A stretch of 64,000 bases of DNA from Diaphorobacter sp. HDW4A (GTDB taxonomy: Bacteria > Pseudomonadota > Gammaproteobacteria > Burkholderiales > Burkholderiaceae_C), in assembly GCF_011305995.1 (NCBI RefSeq), contig NZ_CP049910.1, forward strand, positions 6,090,501 through 6,154,500, given 5' to 3'. This document shows positions 9,492-18,118 of the stretch, in pieces. Every line of letters starts with the position of its first letter. Positions within the stretch are counted from its first letter, which is position 1. The notes beneath the pieces were generated by a model that worked only from the letters and a program-made list of their open reading frames with translations, was not told where the DNA came from and did not search any database. The translations under genes were made by a program, and so were the position numbers.

Positions 9492-9894
9492 GGCTTGGTA
9501 GCTTGGCTGGCAACCGCTGGCCGGGACTCGCCAATGAAAAGTAAGCAAATAGAAGGCGGCCCTGCTGCCCAAAAACCTTCGCTTCGCGCCGCTTGAACAT
9601 GCCCATCGTGCGAAGCCGCGAGATGAGAAGCACGAGCGAAGCGATGTGCCGAACACACCTCTTATGAAAAGTCTGACTCGCGGCGGTTGCCCGAACGGAG
9701 CGACGCAGTCGCGCAGAAAGTTCTGCCGCGTGCCCCCGAATTCAAAGCGCGTTCTTGGTTACTTTTTGGCGCAAGCAAAAAGTGACTCCGCCGCCGGGCG
9801 GAACTCCCGGCCTCCGCACCAAGCCACGCAGCAAAAACCAAATAAAGAACCCCCAACCCAACGCGCAACCCAAACAAAGCGATAATCCCCCCGT
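9492..9894. repeat. 403-bp non-coding spacer with hairpin repeats upstream of rnpB
   Basis: No open frame here has coding character. The spacer carries short imperfect inverted repeats. The clearest is TTACTTTTTG (9759-9768) paired with CAAAAAGTGA (9776-9785), with one mismatch and a 7-base GCGCAAG-type loop. A GC-rich GCCGGGCGG...CTCCCGGC stem follows immediately. A separate part contains recurring GCGAAG/CTTCGC words around 9580-9650. The pattern resembles dispersed intergenic palindromes of Burkholderiales. The rnpB promoter must be in its right half, but I could not place it. Confidence 0.4.
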
Positions 9895-10212
9895 GAAGCA
9901 CGCCAGACCGCCGCTGGTGCAATCTCCGAAAGGAGGCACTGGAGGAACGTCCGGACTGCACAGGACAGCGTAGCAGCTAACGGCTGCCCACCGTGAGGTG
10001 AGGATCAGAGCAACAGAGACGAGCCGATTCAGTTCGGGTGAAACGGGCAATCTCTACGCGCAGCAATACCAAGTAGGCCAGCGTTGATGTGGTTCCGCAG
10101 AGTTGGCGGGTAGGTAGCATTGAGCCGTGGTGGCGACACCCGGCCCAGATTAATGGCGGTCACTCCGTGGGAAACCACGGTGCACAGAATCCGGCTTATC
10201 GGCGGGCTTCAC
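9895..10212 (+). ncRNA. rnpB: RNase P RNA component (bacterial class A)
   Basis: This is the catalytic RNA of RNase P, which matures tRNA 5' ends. Diagnostic conserved pieces occur in order. GAAGC (9895) pairs with GCTTC (10206) to form P1. GGAGGAACGTCCGG is the CR-I/P4 core, and CACAGGACAGCG follows. AGAGCAACAGAGACGAGCC comes mid-gene, then GTGAAACGGGCAA and CCAAGTAGGCCAGCG. The 3' half holds the signature CAGAATCCGGCTTATCGG, which forms P4 and the end of the core. About 318 bases is a normal length for a betaproteobacterial form. A T-rich run right after P1 (10214-10226) is the likely terminator. The ends are placed from the P1 pairing and could shift by a few bases. Confidence 0.93.
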
Positions 10213-10239
10213 ACTTTTCTTTTTTGTTCCCGGCTTTCT

Positions 10240-11478
10240 TCAAGGTATCGCAGCGCAATGTGGCGAGAGGCCTGCCTTGAGTTCCTTGGCGCGCGCCACG
10301 GTTTCCGGGTGGGAGCTGAGCAGCGAGAACATGCCTTCTTCCTTCGCAATCTCCGCTTCGCTGCGGGCTTTGGGCTGGCTCGCGGGTGAAATGGGTGCGG
10401 AGGCTGCCGAAGCCGTGGAATCTGCCGATTCCAACGCGTCCTTCTTGGCGTCTTTGCTGTCGTCTTCATCCTTGTCGCGCGTTGCCGCCATGGCGAGCAG
10501 CAGATCGCCCATCGGCGCGGTGGAGATGTTCGAGCTCTTGAGCACGGCGATGGCGAAGCAGTCGGCCTCGCGTTCGTGGCTGCGCTGGTAGGCGAGGCCG
10601 GTGAGCATGGTGCTGCCCATGGAGATCACGGACGACACATCGCCGAGCGCCAAGCCCAGCCCCGTCTGCAGCACGCCCTGCTCGACCACCATGCGCGTGG
10701 TGTGGCGGTGCGCGACGTGGCCGATTTCGTGGGCGAGCACGCCGATGATGGCGTCGTCGCCGATCTTCTCGCGCTGGGCGGTTTCCACCAGACCGTCGGT
10801 GACGACGATGGAGCCGCCGGGCAGCGCGAATGCGTTCGCGCCCATGCCCCGGCGGAACTGCAGCGTGTACTTGGGTTCGTAGCCGTGATAGCGCTTGAGG
10901 GATGCGGGAGTCTTGGCGAGCAGGGATTCGAACTCGCCGCGCAGCTGATCCTGCCGCTCCTTGGGAAGCTTGCTGGGCTTGAGCATGCGCTCGTCCATCT
11001 GCGACATGGCTTCGGTTGAGAGCGTGGTTTCCCAGCTGAGCGGCACGAAGCGCGTAAGCTGGGTGGCAGCCCAGGGCGTGCCATATTTGTAGAACAGCAC
11101 CATGCCTGTGGCTGCTACGGCGAACACTCCGAGAAAGATCGGCCAGCGTGTCTGCATGCGCTGAGCGAGGCTGGGTTTGAAGTTGGCTGCGGCGAGGGCG
11201 GCCTGCCACTGGGCCGTTTCCAGAATCTCCAGACTGCCGCCATCGTTGAGATCGATGGTCAGCGTTTCCTGTGGGCGCTTGGCGCTCCAGGTCTCGGGCC
11301 AAGTGATGTCGCGGTGCGCGTAGCGGCGCGGTTCACTGCCAGGCGATTGCAGCGAGTGCAGGAGCAGCCCCGGGCCACCTTTGGCCGCCGGGTCGAGACT
11401 CACCAGCACCTTGCGGGGCTGGCTGCTCTGGCCATCGAACCAGTTCGCGCGAATCGGCGTTGGGCTGTTGGTCGACAT
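10240..11478 (-). CDS. M48-family zinc metallopeptidase, membrane-anchored
   Basis: The 412-residue protein has a hydrophobic segment near residues 105-125 (WPIFLGVFAVAATGMVLFY). The M48 peptidase domain follows, with the zinc motif HEIGH near residues 250-254. The downstream SHEREADCFA near residue 300 supplies the third ligand, Glu. GANAFALPGGSIVVTDGLV ahead of the motif is typical of Oma1/HtpX-like enzymes. A charged DKDEDDSKDAKKD linker and an Ala/Ser-rich stretch precede the C-terminus. The ATG at 11478 overlaps the DUF898 gene's TGA (TGATG), so I prefer it over the GTG one codon earlier. A role in membrane-protein quality control is inferred from the family. Confidence 0.87.
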   Translation of the reverse strand: MSTNSPTPIRANWFDGQSSQPRKVLVSLDPAAKGGPGLLLHSLQSPGSEPRRYAHRDITWPETWSAKRPQETLTIDLNDGGSLEILETAQWQAALAAANFKPSLAQRMQTRWPIFLGVFAVAATGMVLFYKYGTPWAATQLTRFVPLSWETTLSTEAMSQMDERMLKPSKLPKERQDQLRGEFESLLAKTPASLKRYHGYEPKYTLQFRRGMGANAFALPGGSIVVTDGLVETAQREKIGDDAIIGVLAHEIGHVAHRHTTRMVVEQGVLQTGLGLALGDVSSVISMGSTMLTGLAYQRSHEREADCFAIAVLKSSNISTAPMGDLLLAMAATRDKDEDDSKDAKKDALESADSTASAASAPISPASQPKARSEAEIAKEEGMFSLLSSHPETVARAKELKAGLSPHCAAIP

Positions 11479-12746
11479 CACCCGATCAGGTCCAGCCCGG
11501 CCGCGTCGGCCAGCGCGTCGCCGAAGCCTTCTTTCTGGCCTTTTTCAAGGCGTCCGGCGAGCTGCTCGACGCTGCCCTTCACATAGAGCGTGACCGATTC
11601 GAATTTCATCTTGTATTCGGCCACCCTCGCGAACGGGCGGTAGAAGCCGATGGTGAGAATGGTCAGTAGCATGTTCTTCAGGCGCAGCAGCACGAACTTG
11701 CGGGTGGACAGCGTGCATTTGAAGCGCGCAATCTGGCTGACGCCGGTGTTGTTCCAGACGAGATGGAACATGCGGGATTCGCGGTAGGCGCGTGCCGGTC
11801 CGCTGGCCAGAATCATCAGGAAGAACGACAGGATGGCCCCGAGCGCGATGGCGACATAGATCCATACGCCGGGCTCCTTGGAGCCTGCGCCCTTCAGCGA
11901 CATCATGAGCCCGCCCGCTACGGCTGCGCTGAGCACGACGATGACCACGATGGACAGCAGAAATACCAGCACCGTGCCCGCCCAGATCTTCACGAAGTCC
12001 GTGTAGACCGGCTTCCAGCGGCTGATCTCGTTGCCGATGCGGGTGCGCAGCACCAGCAGGCTGCGGTAGTTGTATTCCATGCGGATGATGCACAGCACCG
12101 AGAGGAACATGCCGAGCAGGACGACGCCGAACACGGTCCAGCCGGTGCCCGCGTCGAGCCGTGGGCGGGGCTTGGGGGCGTCGCCTTCGAATCCGGCGAG
12201 ATAGTCGCCGACCAGCGCGTCGATGCCGTAGAACACGCCGATCCACACCAGCGCGAGCGCGAAGATCGGCCAGCTCGCCTTGTAGATTTCTTTCCAGTTG
12301 GCGGTGAACACCAAGCGCAGGCCGCGCCAGCGGGTGTTGGACAGACGAAAGCGCATGGCACTGGCCCAAATCACGGGCGCAAGCGCTGCGCCGCAAAGGA
12401 TGAAGAGGCCTACGGCCGTATCCTGTCCGGTGCGTACCGCGAGCTGGTAGGCCGCGCTCAGCAGAAAGACCAGCACGAAGCCGAACACCATGCGCCGTTG
12501 CTGCGCGGTGAATTCGAGCGCGCTACCGGCCACCATCGAGTGGCTGTAGAAGTACTGGGCGGTGCGCTTGCGCGCGAACGGCGTGTAGAAGCCGAGGGTG
12601 ACGATGGACAGCAGTACATTGACGATCCAGACGCGGAAATATTCACCGCCGCTGCCGGTGAAGCGAAGCCGATGTGCCCTGATTTTTTCGAGCGCTTCGC
12701 TCGCGCTCGGCTCCAGCCGGATGTCGCTTTGGCTACTGGCATCCAT
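11478..12746 (-). CDS. DUF898 (YjgN-like) multi-pass membrane protein
   Basis: This 422-residue protein has about seven hydrophobic helices and the two DUF898 hallmarks: FRVWIVNVLLSIVTLGFYTP near the N-terminus with FARKRTAQYFYSHS, and the C-terminal LRLKNMLLTILTIGFYRPFA followed by RVAEYKM. The internal N-to-C similarity suggests a duplicated motif. Function is unknown in the family. The start ATG 12746 has GGGAG six bases upstream, while the alternative ATG 12752 sits directly against that sequence. The stop overlaps the start of the M48 peptidase, so the two are translationally coupled. That pairing suggests the membrane protein and the peptidase act together. Confidence 0.85.
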   Translation of the reverse strand: MDASSQSDIRLEPSASEALEKIRAHRLRFTGSGGEYFRVWIVNVLLSIVTLGFYTPFARKRTAQYFYSHSMVAGSALEFTAQQRRMVFGFVLVFLLSAAYQLAVRTGQDTAVGLFILCGAALAPVIWASAMRFRLSNTRWRGLRLVFTANWKEIYKASWPIFALALVWIGVFYGIDALVGDYLAGFEGDAPKPRPRLDAGTGWTVFGVVLLGMFLSVLCIIRMEYNYRSLLVLRTRIGNEISRWKPVYTDFVKIWAGTVLVFLLSIVVIVVLSAAVAGGLMMSLKGAGSKEPGVWIYVAIALGAILSFFLMILASGPARAYRESRMFHLVWNNTGVSQIARFKCTLSTRKFVLLRLKNMLLTILTIGFYRPFARVAEYKMKFESVTLYVKGSVEQLAGRLEKGQKEGFGDALADAAGLDLIG

Positions 12747-12858
12747 GCCCATCTCCCTGTTGTTTGTGTGGCGAGATGAGTATATTGGCTATGGCTGTAA
12801 ATTTGCCAATTGGACTTTACATTTAGTGGCGTTTCGCGACAGTCCCCCGTCAATCGCC
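12747..12858 (-). promoter_or_regulatory. Promoter/operator region of the DUF898-M48 operon
   Basis: On the minus strand TTGGCA (12804-12809) and TATACT (12779-12784) form a candidate sigma-70 promoter with a long 19-base spacer. A perfect inverted repeat, TGTAAA (12796-12801) and TTTACA (12816-12821), with a 14-base centre, straddles the candidate -35. It could be a repressor site. The regulator is unknown, and the N14 spacing does not match the TyrR box, which has N6. Confidence 0.35.
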
Positions 12859-13602
12859 TCAGAAACGCTCGCCGAGCCCCAGGAAACGCCACTCGCCCTC
12901 GGGCAACTTGGACAGTGGCACGCGTCCGATGCGGATGCGGCGGATGAGTCCTGCCTTGAGTCCGACCGAGGTGCAGAGTGCACCGATCGACATGATGGCC
13001 GTTCCGGCGAGCGCAAAACGCAGATGGGTTTCGCTCTGGCGGCTGACCTTGGCGGGGGGCAGCTCGCCACCAGATCGCAGCGATGCCAGATCGGCGCTGG
13101 CCACATCGCCGCTCACTTCCACGATGCATTCGTGCTCCAGCGAGGAGGCGTCTTCGTACAGGCGGCGCGCAATGTTGCGGTCCTGCGTGAACACCGCCAG
13201 GCCGCTGGCCGAACGGTGCAGGGGCGCGCATTCATACAGCCCCTTGAAATGTCCGCGCAGCACGCGGATGCGGCCAGCCTGCGGATCGGTGCTCGAGTGG
13301 CCTTGTGCGCTCAGCAAGGTGAATGGGTCCTTGCATTTGGCGGGTTGGTTCAGCAAGAAGGTGACGGGAGCCAGATCGAGCAGGCTCGCGTCCGCAGCGA
13401 CGCTCACCACCTGCTCATCGCGCACGCGCAGACTGGGCTCTTCCTGGATTTCGCCGTCCACGCTGACCCAGCCACCTTCCACATACTGCTCGGCCACGCT
13501 GCGCGAGCAGCCCTTTTGCTGCATCACGCGCTTGGAGAGGCGCTGGCCTTCCAGCTCCGATATCTGCGGCTTGGCGCCGCCTCTTGCTTGCTTGTCCGAC
13601 AT
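12859..13602 (-). CDS. RsuA/RluF-type pseudouridine synthase-like protein with altered active site
   Basis: An N-terminal S4 RNA-binding domain (EGQRLSKRVMQQKGCSRSVAEQYVEGG) is followed by a pseudouridine synthase fold, as in RsuA/RluB/E/F. The usual catalytic motif is G-R-L-D-x-x-(S/T)-x-G-L. Here the aligned segment is APLHRSASGLAVF, so the catalytic Asp position is His129. The complementary bases (CTG CAC CGT TCG near 13210-13225) confirm this reading. The protein may be a non-catalytic RNA-binding relative. I start at ATG 13602 (GGAAAT upstream). ATG 13623 is also possible. Length and the C-terminal RIGRVPLSKLPEGEWRFL motif fit the family. Confidence 0.78.
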   Translation of the reverse strand: MSDKQARGGAKPQISELEGQRLSKRVMQQKGCSRSVAEQYVEGGWVSVDGEIQEEPSLRVRDEQVVSVAADASLLDLAPVTFLLNQPAKCKDPFTLLSAQGHSSTDPQAGRIRVLRGHFKGLYECAPLHRSASGLAVFTQDRNIARRLYEDASSLEHECIVEVSGDVASADLASLRSGGELPPAKVSRQSETHLRFALAGTAIMSIGALCTSVGLKAGLIRRIRIGRVPLSKLPEGEWRFLGLGERF

Positions 13603-13674
13603 ACCCGGGATTTCCAATTTCATCGATCCGGGCACGGCCCGGCAGGGCGTGAATTATTCACCAGTACAGCCAGA

Positions 13675-15384
13675 TCAGTTCCCTGGCTCCATATTGCGGA
13701 TGCGGTCCACATGGGCTTGCAACGAACGCAAAGCCACTGGCCACATGCGTTCGGGCACGTCGTCGTAGGCGATTTTGACCCAGTCGTCGAGGTCGCCCGA
13801 GGGCAGTTGCTGCATCGCCTTGAGCACCTTGGCTTCGCGCGCGAGGCGGTGGGCCTTGAGTTTGGCGATGGCCTCGCGGGCCTTTTCGATCACGTAGCCA
13901 TGGGCGGGCGCGATGAACTCCACCGCGAACTCAGCGCAGGCCGCGTCGAGCTTGTTGAGAGAATCCAGATAGTCATCCATGTTGCCGTCCGGCGGGCTCA
14001 CCACCGTGGTGCTGCCGTTCAGGATATGGTCGCCCGAGAACAGCAGGTTGTCTTCTTCGAGCAGCAGGCAGACATGGTTGGCCGCGTGACCGGGCGTGTG
14101 GATGGCCTTCAGCGTGTGGGTGACTTCGCCGTCCGGCGAAGGGCCGCGCAACTGCAGGCGCTCGCCATCGGCCAGCTCGCGGTCGGGCGCGAACTGGCTG
14201 TCGACGCGCGATGTGGGCTTGGACGCGAGGCCCAGTACAGGCGGCTTGGGCTTGCCATATTGCGTGACCATCTCCTGCAGCGGTTTGGCGCCCGGCGAGT
14301 GGTCGGGGTGGGAGTGGGTGCAGACGATCTGCCGGATGTCGCCGCCTGCCGCGCGCCAGAGCCGCTCGAGATGCTCGGCATCGGCTGGGCCGGGGTCGAT
14401 GGCGATGTAGCCGGTCGAAGGATCGCCCACCAGATAGCTGTTGGTGCCGGGACCGGTCATCACGCCGGGGTTCGGCGCGGTCAGGCGCTGTACGTTTTTG
14501 AGCAGGGGTACGGCGCGCTCGCTTTGCCAGTCGAGCGGATGCAGAATCTGGCCGTCGGGCGTGACCATGGCGAGCTCGCCGAAGGCGTGTTCGTGGTCCA
14601 TGAAGCGCGTCTCGCGACCCTTGACGAGGCCGCTGCGCGGGCAGCAGTTCCAGAGTGGTTCCTCGTCCTTGGTGATCACGTCTATCAGCGCCTGCACCGT
14701 CTGGAACTTGGTGAGGAAATCCAGCGTGCGGATGGTCGGGAAGATCATGAAGAACGTGCCCTCCTTGTGCTGCGCGAGTGCATCTGCCGGGCGCACCCAG
14801 ACCGGCTCGAACTGCTCGGATTCGTCGGCCACCGGCTCCTGGCCCTCGGGCATGCGCCGCACGAGGAAGGGCACGGAAAAGCGTTTGGGAGCGGTTCGGT
14901 CGGCCGTCCAGTGGGCGAGCAGATGCATGTCGTCGGCCACCAAGCGCAGGCCGAGCGCCGCGCATTGAGCGACGAAAGGTTGCTTGCGGTCGATGGCGGC
15001 GATGTCGGCGGCATCGGCAAACCGGCCGTCACCCTCATGGCGGGCCAGCAGAATACCGAGTTCCTCGAAGGTTTCGCGGATTCCGGCGACGGCCTCGGTC
15101 ACGCGCTGGGCGGACTGCGTGGCGCGGTGGTCGGTCTGGGCGTGGGATTCGGGGCTGGCGTCCTGGGCGTCGATTCCGCCTCCCGGAAACACATAGGCCC
15201 CCGGCAGAAAGCTCGCATTGGGCGAGCGGCGGGTCATTAGGACCTCGAGGACGGTGTCAGCGTTGCGTTCACCGTTGTCTTCTGTGGCCGCGTCGCGCAG
15301 CAGCAGCACGGTGGCTGCAGGGCGTGTCTTGACGGGCTCGCGGTGGGTATGGAGTTGTTGGTTCGAGCGGGGCATGGATTGCAT
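13675..15384 (-). CDS. NUDIX hydrolase-metallo-beta-lactamase fold fusion protein
   Basis: This protein of about 569 residues combines two domains. Residues 20-250 hold a NUDIX domain, with YVFPGGGIDAQD, then the box helix AGIRETFEELGILLA. From about residue 300 there is a metallo-beta-lactamase fold with THSHPDHSPGAKPL as the HxHxDH-type metal motif, TPGHAANHVCLL for the next ligand, and FSGDHILNGSTTVV. The C-terminal AREAIAKLKAHRLAREAKVL helix fits the LACTB2-like winged-helix tail. Such fusions are known in proteobacteria, with unclear substrates (nucleotides, CoA or thioesters). The start is unclear: ATG 15384 or 15375, with no strong Shine-Dalgarno. Confidence 0.85.
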   Translation of the reverse strand: MQSMPRSNQQLHTHREPVKTRPAATVLLLRDAATEDNGERNADTVLEVLMTRRSPNASFLPGAYVFPGGGIDAQDASPESHAQTDHRATQSAQRVTEAVAGIRETFEELGILLARHEGDGRFADAADIAAIDRKQPFVAQCAALGLRLVADDMHLLAHWTADRTAPKRFSVPFLVRRMPEGQEPVADESEQFEPVWVRPADALAQHKEGTFFMIFPTIRTLDFLTKFQTVQALIDVITKDEEPLWNCCPRSGLVKGRETRFMDHEHAFGELAMVTPDGQILHPLDWQSERAVPLLKNVQRLTAPNPGVMTGPGTNSYLVGDPSTGYIAIDPGPADAEHLERLWRAAGGDIRQIVCTHSHPDHSPGAKPLQEMVTQYGKPKPPVLGLASKPTSRVDSQFAPDRELADGERLQLRGPSPDGEVTHTLKAIHTPGHAANHVCLLLEEDNLLFSGDHILNGSTTVVSPPDGNMDDYLDSLNKLDAACAEFAVEFIAPAHGYVIEKAREAIAKLKAHRLAREAKVLKAMQQLPSGDLDDWVKIAYDDVPERMWPVALRSLQAHVDRIRNMEPGN

Positions 15385-15492
15385 TATGGGCAACCGCGCA
15401 AGTTCCCGCTGGCACGCAGGTGACGCTGGCCGCTACAGCTTATTACGGCCCGATTGGCGCAGACTGTTCGCCAGAGCGGATAATTGCCGGAT

Positions 15493-16383
15493 ATGCCAAT
15501 GCAGATCCGCTTCACCAAGATGCAGGGCGCAGGAAACGATTTCGTGGTGCTGGACGAGACCGTCCGCAGCTACGGCCTGTCCGCCGAACAATACCGGTTC
15601 ATCGCCAACCGCCATTTCGGCATTGGTGCGGACCAGATCCTGACCGTGCGTGCGGCACCGTCGCCCGAGGTCGATTTCGAATATGTGATCCACAACGCGG
15701 ACGGCGGCGAGGTCGAGCAGTGCGGCAATGGCGCGCGCTGCTTTGCGCGCTTTGTGCACGACAAGGGCCTCACGCCCAAGGACTCGATCCGCGTGCAGAC
15801 CAAGAAGGGCGTGATCGCGCCTCAGCTCATGCCCGATGGCCGGGTGACAGTGGACATGGGCCGTCCGCGTTTTGCACCGTCCGAGATTCCGTTCGACACC
15901 GAAGGCGCGGTCGCGCGCATCGTGGGCGACGGCGAGCAATGGCCGGTCGAGGTGCGCGATGCCGATTCGGGTGCCGACACCGTCGTCTGGTGCGCGGTGG
16001 CCTCCATGGGCAATCCGCACGCGGTGCAACTGGTGGACGACGTGGACACCGCGCCGGTTGGCTTCGTCGGCAAGCAGATCGAAAGCCATCGCCGGTTTCC
16101 CGCACGGGTGAACGCCGGGTTCATGCAGATCCTTTCCCGCAGCGAAGTGAAGCTGCGCGTGTTCGAACGCGGCGTGGGCGAGACGCTCGCCTGCGGCACG
16201 GGCGCATGCGCTGCGGTGTCCACCGGCATCCGCCTGGGGCTGCTTGACAGGCGCGTTGACGTGCACACACGTGGCGGCGTACTGACCATCGTCTGGTCGG
16301 GCAACCCGCAAGATTCCGTTTTCATGACCGGCCCCGCCACCACGGTGTTCGAAGGCCAGATCGAGATCCCAGACAACCTATGA
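15493..16383 (+). CDS. dapF: Diaminopimelate epimerase
   Basis: This enzyme converts LL- to meso-diaminopimelate, the cross-linking residue of peptidoglycan and the precursor of lysine. The 296-residue sequence has [15 protein letters not shown] at the start. The two catalytic cysteines lie in CGNGARC (near residue 77) and ACGTGACAA (near 233), and [11 protein letters not shown] is the central motif. I use ATG 15493 (MPMQIRF). An in-frame TTG at 15484 and an ATG at 15499 are alternatives. The stop overlaps the next ATG (ATGA), so it is co-translated with the DUF484 gene. Its product feeds MurE, encoded at 40.4 kb. Confidence 0.93.
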   Translation: MPMQIRFTKMQGAGNDFVVLDETVRSYGLSAEQYRFIANRHFGIGADQILTVRAAPSPEVDFEYVIHNADGGEVEQCGNGARCFARFVHDKGLTPKDSIRVQTKKGVIAPQLMPDGRVTVDMGRPRFAPSEIPFDTEGAVARIVGDGEQWPVEVRDADSGADTVVWCAVASMGNPHAVQLVDDVDTAPVGFVGKQIESHRRFPARVNAGFMQILSRSEVKLRVFERGVGETLACGTGACAAVSTGIRLGLLDRRVDVHTRGGVLTIVWSGNPQDSVFMTGPATTVFEGQIEIPDNL

Positions 16384-17081
16384 CCACACCCACCAACGCG
16401 AGCTCCAACGTGCCACCGATCACCGAAGAAGATATCGCCGAATTTCTGGTGAATACGCCGGATTTCTTCGAGCGCCACGCCGAAGTGCTGGCCAGCGTCA
16501 CCATCGCCAGCCCGCACGGCCAGCGCGCCGTGAGTCTGCACGAGCGTCAGGCCGAGATGCTGCGCGAGAAGATCAAGGGCCTTGAGCAGCGCGTCATGGA
16601 CATGGTGCGCCACAGCGGTGAGAACACCGGCATCGGCGACAAGATGCACCAGTGGGTGCGCCTGCTGCTGTCGGTGAAGGAGCCGATGAAGCTGCCCGCC
16701 GCCGTGGAAAACGGTATGCGCGATCTCTTTGACGTGCCGCAGGTGGCGCTGCGCGTATGGGGCGTCGGCCCGGTGTATTCCGCTGAAGGTTTCGCACGCG
16801 GCGTGAGCGAGGACGCACGCGCCTTCGCCTCGTCGCTGACCAGCCCGTTCTGCGGCGCCAACATGGGCTTCGAACCCACGCAGTGGCTGCCCCAGGCCGC
16901 GCAGGTGCAGTCGCTCGCGCTGCTGCCGCTGCGCGATGGTGCCATCGACAGCACCGAACCCGCGTTCGGTCTGCTGGTGCTCGGCTCGCACGACCCGGCG
17001 CGTTTTGACGCGGCCATGGGCACGGAATTTCTCACACGCATGGCCGAACTCGCGAGCGCCGCGCTGACGCGTCTGCGCTGA
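16380..17081 (+). CDS. DUF484 family protein (GAF-like fold)
   Basis: The 233-residue protein begins with the DUF484 signature: [20 protein letters not shown], then [15 protein letters not shown] and [19 protein letters not shown]. The rest is a GAF-like domain ending in [17 protein letters not shown]. The family almost always lies between dapF and xerC, as here (4-bp overlap with dapF, 17-bp gap to xerC). Its biochemical role is not established. A link to XerC or chromosome resolution is inferred from gene order only. Confidence 0.9.
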   Translation: MTTPTNASSNVPPITEEDIAEFLVNTPDFFERHAEVLASVTIASPHGQRAVSLHERQAEMLREKIKGLEQRVMDMVRHSGENTGIGDKMHQWVRLLLSVKEPMKLPAAVENGMRDLFDVPQVALRVWGVGPVYSAEGFARGVSEDARAFASSLTSPFCGANMGFEPTQWLPQAAQVQSLALLPLRDGAIDSTEPAFGLLVLGSHDPARFDAAMGTEFLTRMAELASAALTRLR

Positions 17082-17098
17082 TCTTCAGTCGCTCCGAC

Positions 17099-18118
17099 AT
17101 GGCCCGCAAGACCACAGCCGTCAGCAAGGGCCCCGAAGCGTCTCCCGTGGCAGCGGAACCTGTGGTTCTGCCGCCCGAAGCGCTTCGCTATCTCGACTTC
17201 GTGCGTGTGGAAAAGCGCCTTGCCGCGCGCACGCATACGCTCTATACACTTGATCTGGAAAAGCTGGTGCAGTTTGCCGCTGCGGTGAACCAGCCGCTGC
17301 TGGACCTGCAGAACGCGCACATCCGTCGCTTTGTTGCGCAGATGCACAGCGCAGGCCGCTCGGGGCGCGGCATCGCGCTGATTCTCTCGGGCTGGCGCGG
17401 CTTCTTCACCTGGGCCGCTCGCCAGGGGCTGGTGCAGCACAACCCGGTTCAGGACGTGCGCGCACCCAAGGCGCTCAAGCCGCTGCCCAAGGCGCTTGGC
17501 GTGGACGATGCTGTGCGCCTCGCCGAGTTCGACCAACCTAATGCAGACCCGTGGCTCGAGGCGCGCGATGCCGCCATCGTCGAGCTGCTCTACGGCTGCG
17601 GTCTGCGTGTGGGCGAACTCGTGGGGCTGGACGTGATCGCGTCTTCCACTGCCCGCAACGAAGGGCGTGGCTGGCTCGATCTGCAGGCGGGCGAGGCCCA
17701 TGTCTTCGGCAAGGGCTCCAAGCGGCGCAGCGTGCCGGTGGGTGCTCCGGCCATCACCGCCGTGCAGGCCTGGCTCGATCTGCGCGCCCAGCCGTTTGGC
17801 GGCGCGCAGTCACCACGCCTCGACGTCGCACTCTTCATCGGCCGACGCGGTGTGCGCCTTTCCGCGCAATCCGTCTGGCTGCGCCTGCGCGAACGCAGCC
17901 AGCTCGCGGGCCTCACCACGCCCGTGCATCCGCACATGCTGCGACACTCGTTCGCCAGCCATCTGCTGCAATCGAGCAGCAACCTGCGCGCGGTGCAGGA
18001 GCTGCTCGGCCATGCCAACATCTCCACCACGCAGGTCTATACGCGACTGGATTACCAACATCTCGCGCAGGTCTACGACGCAGCTCACCCCAGAGCAAAG
18101 CGCAAGTCCGGCGACTGA
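17099..18118 (+). CDS. xerC: Tyrosine recombinase XerC
   Basis: With XerD and FtsK, XerC resolves chromosome dimers at dif. The N-terminal SAM-like core-binding domain spans residues 25-125. The catalytic domain shows all conserved residues: Arg in GCGLRVGELVGLD, Lys in GKGSKRRSVPV, HMLRHSFASHLL (H-x-x-R), LLGHANIS and the nucleophile Tyr in TTQVYTRLD. At 339 residues it is longer than E. coli XerC (298), because of an N-terminal lead of about 25 residues and a loop before the Lys strand. The TGA abuts the stop of the convergent fabF gene with no base between, so there is no room for a dedicated terminator. No dif-like site was seen next to it. Confidence 0.9.
   Translation: MARKTTAVSKGPEASPVAAEPVVLPPEALRYLDFVRVEKRLAARTHTLYTLDLEKLVQFAAAVNQPLLDLQNAHIRRFVAQMHSAGRSGRGIALILSGWRGFFTWAARQGLVQHNPVQDVRAPKALKPLPKALGVDDAVRLAEFDQPNADPWLEARDAAIVELLYGCGLRVGELVGLDVIASSTARNEGRGWLDLQAGEAHVFGKGSKRRSVPVGAPAITAVQAWLDLRAQPFGGAQSPRLDVALFIGRRGVRLSAQSVWLRLRERSQLAGLTTPVHPHMLRHSFASHLLQSSSNLRAVQELLGHANISTTQVYTRLDYQHLAQVYDAAHPRAKRKSGD

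Noticed and set aside
12796..12821. TyrR box (TGTAAA-N6-TTTACA)
   Set aside because: The arms match but the centre is 14 bases, not 6, and aromatic amino acid genes are not adjacent.
12598..15240. An 880-codon open frame on the plus strand opposite the pseudouridine-synthase and NUDIX-MBL genes
   Set aside because: It is an antisense shadow of two well-supported minus-strand genes, has no recognisable domain, and is explained by GC-rich third positions.
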